Shown: positions 26,418 through 30,313 of the stretch, piece by piece
Layout of the letters: every line of letters begins with the position of its first letter
Position numbering within the stretch: the first letter of the stretch is position 1
Notes under the pieces: generated by a model
What the model saw: the letters and a program-made list of their open reading frames with translations, nothing else
Told to the model about the DNA's origin: nothing
The model's database searches: none
Translations under genes and position numbers: made by a program
IMG/VR virus record: IMGVR_UViG_3300030101_001617
Coordinates: 1 to 30,313 of that record
Strand: one strand, 5' to 3'
DNA: 30,313 bases
Source: a virus

Positions 26418-26753
26418 ATGGAGATATTATCTACTTCTACAGATAGCCAATCTATTAAGATTATACCAAGGGCTGATGCAACAAGTCCTACCTTTACTCT
26501 ATTTGATAAATCTCAAAGAAAAACTTCGACAGTTAGTGTGTCAAAGAGTGATTCTGGTGATTATATGGTTTTATCTGGAAGCTTTGCTTTGAAAGAAGGA
26601 AACACTTACGGATTCACTGTAAAAGATAGTTCAACGACTATATATAAGGGTTTAATATTTTGCACTGATCAGACAAACCTTGATAGGTATACTGTAAATG
26701 ATCAAGAATATACTCACGAAGAAAGTTTTGACAACGAATACGTTATTATATAA
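26418..26753 (+). CDS. Conserved Bacteroidota phage structural protein
   Basis: The gene is taken from ATG 26418 (MEILSTSTDSQSIKIIPRAD), because an upstream start at 26379 would lie in the terminator. The 111-residue product is all strands: TLFDKSQRKTSTVSVSKS, GDYMVLSGSFALKEGNTYGF, TVKDSSTTIYKGLIFCTDQ, and ends with YTVNDQEYTHEESFDNEYVI. The 'EGxxYxhxVxxxxxhIYkxxIFCTnQ...hdkYtvNdxxYxxeeTxDNdYII' pattern is a recurrent feature of small proteins beside the portal gene in Bacteroidota phages. A virion role, perhaps at the neck or as a decoration, is likely but not established. It shares one base with the portal start. Confidence 0.65.
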   Translation: MEILSTSTDSQSIKIIPRADATSPTFTLFDKSQRKTSTVSVSKSDSGDYMVLSGSFALKEGNTYGFTVKDSSTTIYKGLIFCTDQTNLDRYTVNDQEYTHEESFDNEYVII

Positions 26754-27997
26754 TGGCAAATAAAAGTATAAATAGAGCAAGAAAAACTAATACACAAAGT
26801 ATACCGATTAGTAAACAAGCGGTTCATATTCTTAATTTAAGTAGCTATACTAAGCCAGAGGTTTTTGAATCTAAAAAGAATGACTGGGTTGAATACGGAG
26901 ATCAGAATGATTATTTTCAGTATTTAATAGATAGGTATAATGGATCGCCTACTAATAATGCAGCTATAAATGGAATAGCAGAAATGATTTATGGCAGAGG
27001 TTTAGACGCTGTAAACACTGACGAAAACTCTGAATCTTATCAGATGATGAAAGAGTTATTTAAAAAGGACTGCATGAAAAAAACTTGCTATGACTTTAAG
27101 ATGATGGGTCAAGCTGCTTTGCAAGTAATATATTCTAAAGATGGAAGCAGGATTGTCCAAGTTGAACACATACCTGTAGAAACTCTTAGAGCCGAAAAAG
27201 CATCAGATGGAGGTGAAGTTGAAGCTTATTACTACTCTCCTGACTGGCAAGAGGTGTCTTTAAAAAATAAGCCTAAGAGAATACCAGCTTTTGGCACAAA
27301 CAATTCAGGTATTGAGATATTATATATAAGACCCTACAGAGCTGGGTATTATTACTATTCACCTGTAGATTATCAGGGAGGGTTACAATATTGCCAAATA
27401 GAAGAAGAAGTAGCAAACTTTCACATTAATAATATACAGAATGGTCTTTCTCCTTCGATGCTTATTAACTTCAACAATGGACAGCCTGACAAGGAGCAGA
27501 GAGATGAAATCGAAAGAGCTATCTACAATAAATTCAGTGGCAGTTCAAACGCAGGTAAATTTATATTAGCATTTAATGACAGTAAAGATTTAGCAGCAAC
27601 TATTGAACCTGTAGAATTATCTGATGCTCATCAGCAGTATCAATTCTTATCAGATGAATCTATGAAAAAAGTCATGGTATCCCATAGAATTATATCTCCC
27701 ATGCTTGTTGGTATAAAAGATCAAACAGGTCTTGGAAATAACGCAGAGGAATTACAGACAGCATCCATACTTATGGACAATACTGTTATAAGACCTATGC
27801 AGGTTACCATTATTGATGAATTACAAAGAATATTAGAATATAATGATATTGATTTAGATTTGTATTTTAGAACACTTCAGCCACTTGAATTTACTGATCT
27901 TACAAATGCAATTACAGATGCTGAGGTAGAAAAAGAGACTGGTATTAAGCCAGAAGATATGGATGAAGCTGTACAACGTAATAATATAGAAGAATAA
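26753..27997 (+). CDS. Portal protein
   Basis: The 414-residue protein has the features of a phage portal. Residues about 43-85 carry DWVEYGDQNDYFQYLIDRYN and GSPTNNAAINGIAEMIYGRG, a hallmark of Bacteroidota phage portals. The core with FKMMGQAALQVIYSKDG and VEHIPVETLRAEK follows, then the stem-like helix with YCQIEEEVANFHINNIQNGL, the segment SPMLVGIKDQTGLGNNAEEL and the C-terminal IRPMQVTIIDELQRILEYND. It forms the ring at the capsid vertex through which DNA is pumped by the terminase encoded at 8766. Portal genes normally lie next to the terminase; here about 17 kb separate them. The length is typical. Confidence 0.88.
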   Translation: MANKSINRARKTNTQSIPISKQAVHILNLSSYTKPEVFESKKNDWVEYGDQNDYFQYLIDRYNGSPTNNAAINGIAEMIYGRGLDAVNTDENSESYQMMKELFKKDCMKKTCYDFKMMGQAALQVIYSKDGSRIVQVEHIPVETLRAEKASDGGEVEAYYYSPDWQEVSLKNKPKRIPAFGTNNSGIEILYIRPYRAGYYYYSPVDYQGGLQYCQIEEEVANFHINNIQNGLSPSMLINFNNGQPDKEQRDEIERAIYNKFSGSSNAGKFILAFNDSKDLAATIEPVELSDAHQQYQFLSDESMKKVMVSHRIISPMLVGIKDQTGLGNNAEELQTASILMDNTVIRPMQVTIIDELQRILEYNDIDLDLYFRTLQPLEFTDLTNAITDAEVEKETGIKPEDMDEAVQRNNIEE

Positions 27998-28500
27998 TGC
28001 CAACTGCAATATTTATAAAGAGAGAAGATTTAGTAAAAAATACAGCTCTAAGCGGTTCTGTAGATACAGATAAGTTTATTCATTTTGTAAAGTTAGCTCA
28101 AGAGATTCATGTAAGAAATTATGTGGGAACTGACTTATATGATAAAATTAGTTCAGATATTCTTTCATCAAGTTTAACAGGTAATTACTTGACTTTGGTG
28201 AACGATTATATACAGCCTATGCTTATACACTTTGCTATGGCTGAATATTTAGGATTTGCTGCATATACTATCAGCAATGGAGGTGTATTTAAACATTCAA
28301 GTGAAAATAGCGAGATAGCTGACAAAACAGAAGTAGATTCTTTAGTGGCTAAGGAGAAGGACTATGCAGAGTATTATACAAATAGATTTGTAGAATACAT
28401 GAGTTTTCATGCTCCAAATGATTTTCCTGAATATTATACAAATCAAAACGAGGATGTATATCCTGACAAAGAAGTTTTATTTAATGGATGGGTTTTTTAA
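27997..28500 (+). CDS. Head-tail connector protein (DUF6712-like)
   Basis: This 167-residue helical protein begins MPTAIFIKREDLVKNTALSG and contains FIHFVKLAQEIHVRNYVGTD, LYDKISSDIL and IQPMLIHFAMAEYLGFAAYT. The pattern 'QxxhIxxxLGTxLYxxhxxxh...YIxPxLhxxAxxexhxxh...h..kGvh' is that of the DUF6712 / head-tail connector group common next to portal genes in Bacteroidota phages. The C-terminal part has EKDYAEYYTNRFVEYMSFHA and NDFPEYYTN. It shares a base with the portal stop. It would form the connector ring under the portal. Confidence 0.8.
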   Translation: MPTAIFIKREDLVKNTALSGSVDTDKFIHFVKLAQEIHVRNYVGTDLYDKISSDILSSSLTGNYLTLVNDYIQPMLIHFAMAEYLGFAAYTISNGGVFKHSSENSEIADKTEVDSLVAKEKDYAEYYTNRFVEYMSFHAPNDFPEYYTNQNEDVYPDKEVLFNGWVF

Positions 28501-28502
28501 TT

Positions 28503-28580
28503 ATGTACCAAAAGAAGAAGAAAAAGAAGAAGGACAAAAAGAAAAAAAGAGGTATAAGCATAAAAAGAAGAATGAAGTAA
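28503..28580 (+). CDS. Tiny Lys-rich peptide
   Basis: A 25-residue frame directly after the connector stop starts MYQKKKKKKKDKKKK and ends RRMK. More than half of its residues are basic. Other phage genomes have such short basic frames near head genes, and a nucleic-acid or DNA-packaging role is imaginable. The low-complexity A/G-rich DNA could also be non-coding. Confidence 0.35.
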   Translation: MYQKKKKKKKDKKKKRGISIKRRMK

Positions 28581-28646
28581 AACTAAAAGGCTTTCTTAAA
28601 AAAAAGTAGTTATTTCATTTATTGTTTTTATAATAAATTATAAATT

Positions 28647-29609
28647 ATGGCACAACAAACTATAGGTGTAGGTAGTGTAGCTAATGATGGCACTGGTGAT
28701 TTTATTAGAGATGCTTTTGTAAAAGTAAATTCAAACTTTACAGAAATATATGCTGACAATTTTGTTACTAATGCTAGAATGGCTGATGCTTCAGTAAAAG
28801 CTGTAGAACTAGCTACAACAAACACAGCAACATCAAGCGAAGATAACTTTGTGTTGTCTTACGATCATGCATCTGGGGGATTCACTTGGATTTCACAAAC
28901 GACACCCGATGGAGGATTAATAGTAGCTAATGAATCTAATAATAGAGTAATTACTTCATCTAGTGCGGGTAATGGTAATGCAGAAGCAAATCTTACATTT
29001 GATGGTACATCTTTAATTGCTGGAGGTGATGGAAGTTCTGGCGGAGTTACTGTAACCGATGGTCAGATTGATATTAGAACAGGCACAGGTAATGTTGCCA
29101 AAATGAAGTTCTATTGTGAATCAAGTAATGCTCATGCACAAACTCTACAAGCACAACCACATTCAGCAGGAAGTAGTGCAGTTTTGACATTACCATCAGC
29201 GACAGGTACATTAATTGCTACAGGCGATAGTGACACTGTAACTCATTCGATGTTAGAGAACAGATACACCGCTAAAATAGATCATAGTGGTACAGGAAAC
29301 TTATCTATTGAGTGTGATGATGCAAGTGTTTTCTTGATAACAGGTAATGTCGCTACAGCTACTTATACATTTAATGACATGAAACAAAATCAAGTGGTTG
29401 ATTTAATTCTCTCTGGCACATTGTCAAGTGCGGCAATAACTTTTGCAGGTGGTACAGGATTAGGAACTACAACATTTAATAAAATAGGAAGCACAGACTT
29501 TGATACAAGCAAGACTAATCACATTACTCTAGTGTGCGTAAAAGAAAGTAATGGTGCTTCTATCGTAAATTATACAGTAAATTCTTTTGCTGCAGATACA
29601 ACACCATAA
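28647..29609 (+). CDS. Tail appendage/fibre protein
   Basis: The 320-residue product has an N-terminal motif IGVGSVANDGTGDFIRDAFV and KVNSNFTEIYAD. This 'IxxGxxxNDGTGDxIRDAFxKVNxNFxEIY' signature marks the virion-attachment end of many marine phage fibre and appendage proteins. Residues about 60-215 are Ser/Thr/Gly-rich with repeats such as LTFDGTSLIAGGDGSSGG and VLTLPSATGTLIATGDSD, typical of a fibrous shaft. The C-terminal part has TYTFNDMKQNQVVDLILSGT and ITLVCVKESNGASIVNYTVN, a small beta domain. It is probably an adaptor or a side fibre. The gap before it (28581-28646) contains no promoter I recognise. Confidence 0.75.
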   Translation: MAQQTIGVGSVANDGTGDFIRDAFVKVNSNFTEIYADNFVTNARMADASVKAVELATTNTATSSEDNFVLSYDHASGGFTWISQTTPDGGLIVANESNNRVITSSSAGNGNAEANLTFDGTSLIAGGDGSSGGVTVTDGQIDIRTGTGNVAKMKFYCESSNAHAQTLQAQPHSAGSSAVLTLPSATGTLIATGDSDTVTHSMLENRYTAKIDHSGTGNLSIECDDASVFLITGNVATATYTFNDMKQNQVVDLILSGTLSSAAITFAGGTGLGTTTFNKIGSTDFDTSKTNHITLVCVKESNGASIVNYTVNSFAADTTP

Positions 29610-29611
29610 TT

Positions 29612-30166
29612 ATGAAAGCACAAGTTACCAATACAGGAATTTATCCATATAAAATATTACCAAGCTCTTGGAATGGAAAGTCAGGACATATCGTGAACTT
29701 CAGAAATGCATCTGCCGAAGTTCTAGAAGCAGAGGGTTTTTATGATATTGTAAGACCATCCTTTAATCCACTAACTCAAACCAAAGGAGGTTTATACTTT
29801 GATAAAAAGAAAAAGATAGTAACTTATGATGTTACTGATATTGACTTTAACAAGGAGGTAGATGTTATTGGAGAAGATGGTGAGCCAACTGGTGAAAAAG
29901 AAAAGAGGTATAAGTTAGCAGACATCAAAGCAAGTAAGATATCAGAGATTAAGTCAAAAGCAGGTCAGTTATTACAACCTACCGATTGGCAAGTTATAAG
30001 AAAATCAGAGAGAGATATTGCTATTAGTTCAGATGTAGCAACAGAAAGAGCAAGTATACTTACAGAAGCCGACAGGTTAGAAGCTGAAGTAAATGCCAAG
30101 AAGTCTTATAAGACTGCATTGCTTTATAATGTACAGTTTTTTCCTCCTGCTGAAAAACCAGAGTAA
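29612..30166 (+). CDS. Virion / fibre assembly protein
   Basis: This 184-residue protein begins MKAQVTNTGIYPYKILPSSW and has NFRNASAEVLEAEGFYDIVR, PSFNPLTQTKGGLYFDKKKK and VTYDVTDID. The C-terminal half is a long helix with KASKISEIKSKAGQLLQPTD, WQVIRKSERDIAISSDVATE and RASILTEADRLEAEVNAKKS. The 'KxxxIxExKxxxxxxLxpTDWqVIRxxE...VxxeRaxIhxeadrLEaevnalks' helix is characteristic of fibre assembly chaperones (DUF4376 style) in marine phages. It lies between an appendage gene and the fibre gene, matching a chaperone. Its stop is two bases before the fibre ATG. Confidence 0.7.
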   Translation: MKAQVTNTGIYPYKILPSSWNGKSGHIVNFRNASAEVLEAEGFYDIVRPSFNPLTQTKGGLYFDKKKKIVTYDVTDIDFNKEVDVIGEDGEPTGEKEKRYKLADIKASKISEIKSKAGQLLQPTDWQVIRKSERDIAISSDVATERASILTEADRLEAEVNAKKSYKTALLYNVQFFPPAEKPE

Positions 30167-30168
30167 AC

Positions 30169-30313
30169 ATGAGTTTAGGTAGAAGAATAATTAATACAGG
30201 TGCAGGTGATGCAGCTTGTAATACTGAAACTACTGATATTTTTGGCGATTCAAGTGGTGTAGCTTTATATTCTTTAGACTATGATGCAAGTGAAGCAAGT
30301 GGTTCTTACGATG
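30169..30313 (+). CDS. Tail fibre N-terminus (5' fragment, runs off the window)
   Basis: The frame begins at ATG 30169 and stays open to the end of the window, giving 48 residues: MSLGRRIINTGAGDAACNTE, TTDIFGDSSGVALYSLDYDA then SEASGSYD. This 'MSLGRRIINTG..xC.TxxxxhFGxxSxxALYxLDxDAsdasGxYDG' start is characteristic of marine phage fibres with a lectin (LamG/ConA-like) domain, which commonly end in a DUF7483-type C-terminus like the one at positions 1-396. The two fragments may belong to the same gene. Joining the ends directly puts a stop in frame, so the middle of the gene is missing. Confidence 0.75.
   Translation, partial: MSLGRRIINTGAGDAACNTETTDIFGDSSGVALYSLDYDASEASGSYD

Noticed and set aside
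28409-28609. A 66-codon + frame overlapping the end of the connector gene
   Set aside because: Low-complexity Lys/Glu translation of an A/G-rich stretch; the alternative frame at 28503 directly after the stop is a better candidate, itself weak.
1-30313. CRISPR array, tRNA genes, insertion sequences, integrase or lysogeny repressor
   Set aside because: I looked for repeat-spacer patterns, cloverleaf folds, transposase motifs and integrase catalytic motifs on both strands and saw none.

Overview
The window looks like most of the genome of a tailed double-stranded DNA phage infecting a marine member of the Bacteroidota, probably a flavobacterium. The base composition is AT-rich and every credible gene lies on the + strand. 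Genes are packed with ATGA or TAATG stop/start overlaps. Intergenic promoters fit the Bacteroidota primary-sigma consensus (TTTG, 19 bases, TAnnTTTG) rather than the E. coli one. Many structural proteins resemble families seen in flavobacterial and uncultured marine phages. I see no integrase, excisionase or recognisable lysogeny repressor, so a lytic life style is the simplest reading. No DNA or RNA polymerase gene is visible, so the phage must borrow both from the host. It does encode a sigma-like factor.

Layout. (1) 1-396: the 3' end of a tail-fibre gene. (2) 398-1879: lysis cassette with small membrane proteins, an M15 peptidase endolysin and a holin-like protein. (3) 1881-9977: early/replication block under a good promoter. 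It holds a possible annealing protein, an SSB-like protein, a winged-helix protein, a T7-type primase-helicase, a RusA-like resolvase, a sigma-like factor, a RecE-like nuclease and a DnaA-domain-IV-like protein, then small terminase, a PD-(D/E)XK nuclease and large terminase. (4) 9978-14276: accessory region of about 13 small genes, cut into short transcription units by terminators and by promoters that share an operator-like word (TCCATGTGAC) and a 19-base upstream repeat. (5) 14277-24068: tail genes (a chaperone with a likely -1 frameshift, terminator-like, baseplate-like, tape measure) and a protease fusion. (6) 24065-28500: scaffold, major capsid, tail tube, portal and connector. (7) 28503-30313: tail appendage genes, ending inside the 5' part of a fibre gene.

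The right-end gene has the N-terminus of a marine-phage fibre whose usual C-terminal domain is the one found at the left end. The window may therefore be a circular or permuted genome cut within one fibre gene, with the middle of that gene missing. The structural module is in an unusual order: tail first, then protease, scaffold and capsid, with the portal last.

How it would work: host RNA polymerase reads the consensus promoters at 1.9 kb and 10-13.8 kb, making the replication proteins and the small, probably host-directed proteins. No such promoter was found before the late genes, so the phage sigma-like factor may be needed for them. The most interesting signals are the operator/repeat regulon of the accessory region, the frameshift in the tail chaperone, a possible small RNA at about 10016-10112, a structured region without a convincing gene at 13.6-13.8 kb, and the protease fusion. 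Family names are from recognition of motifs by eye; no database search was run.
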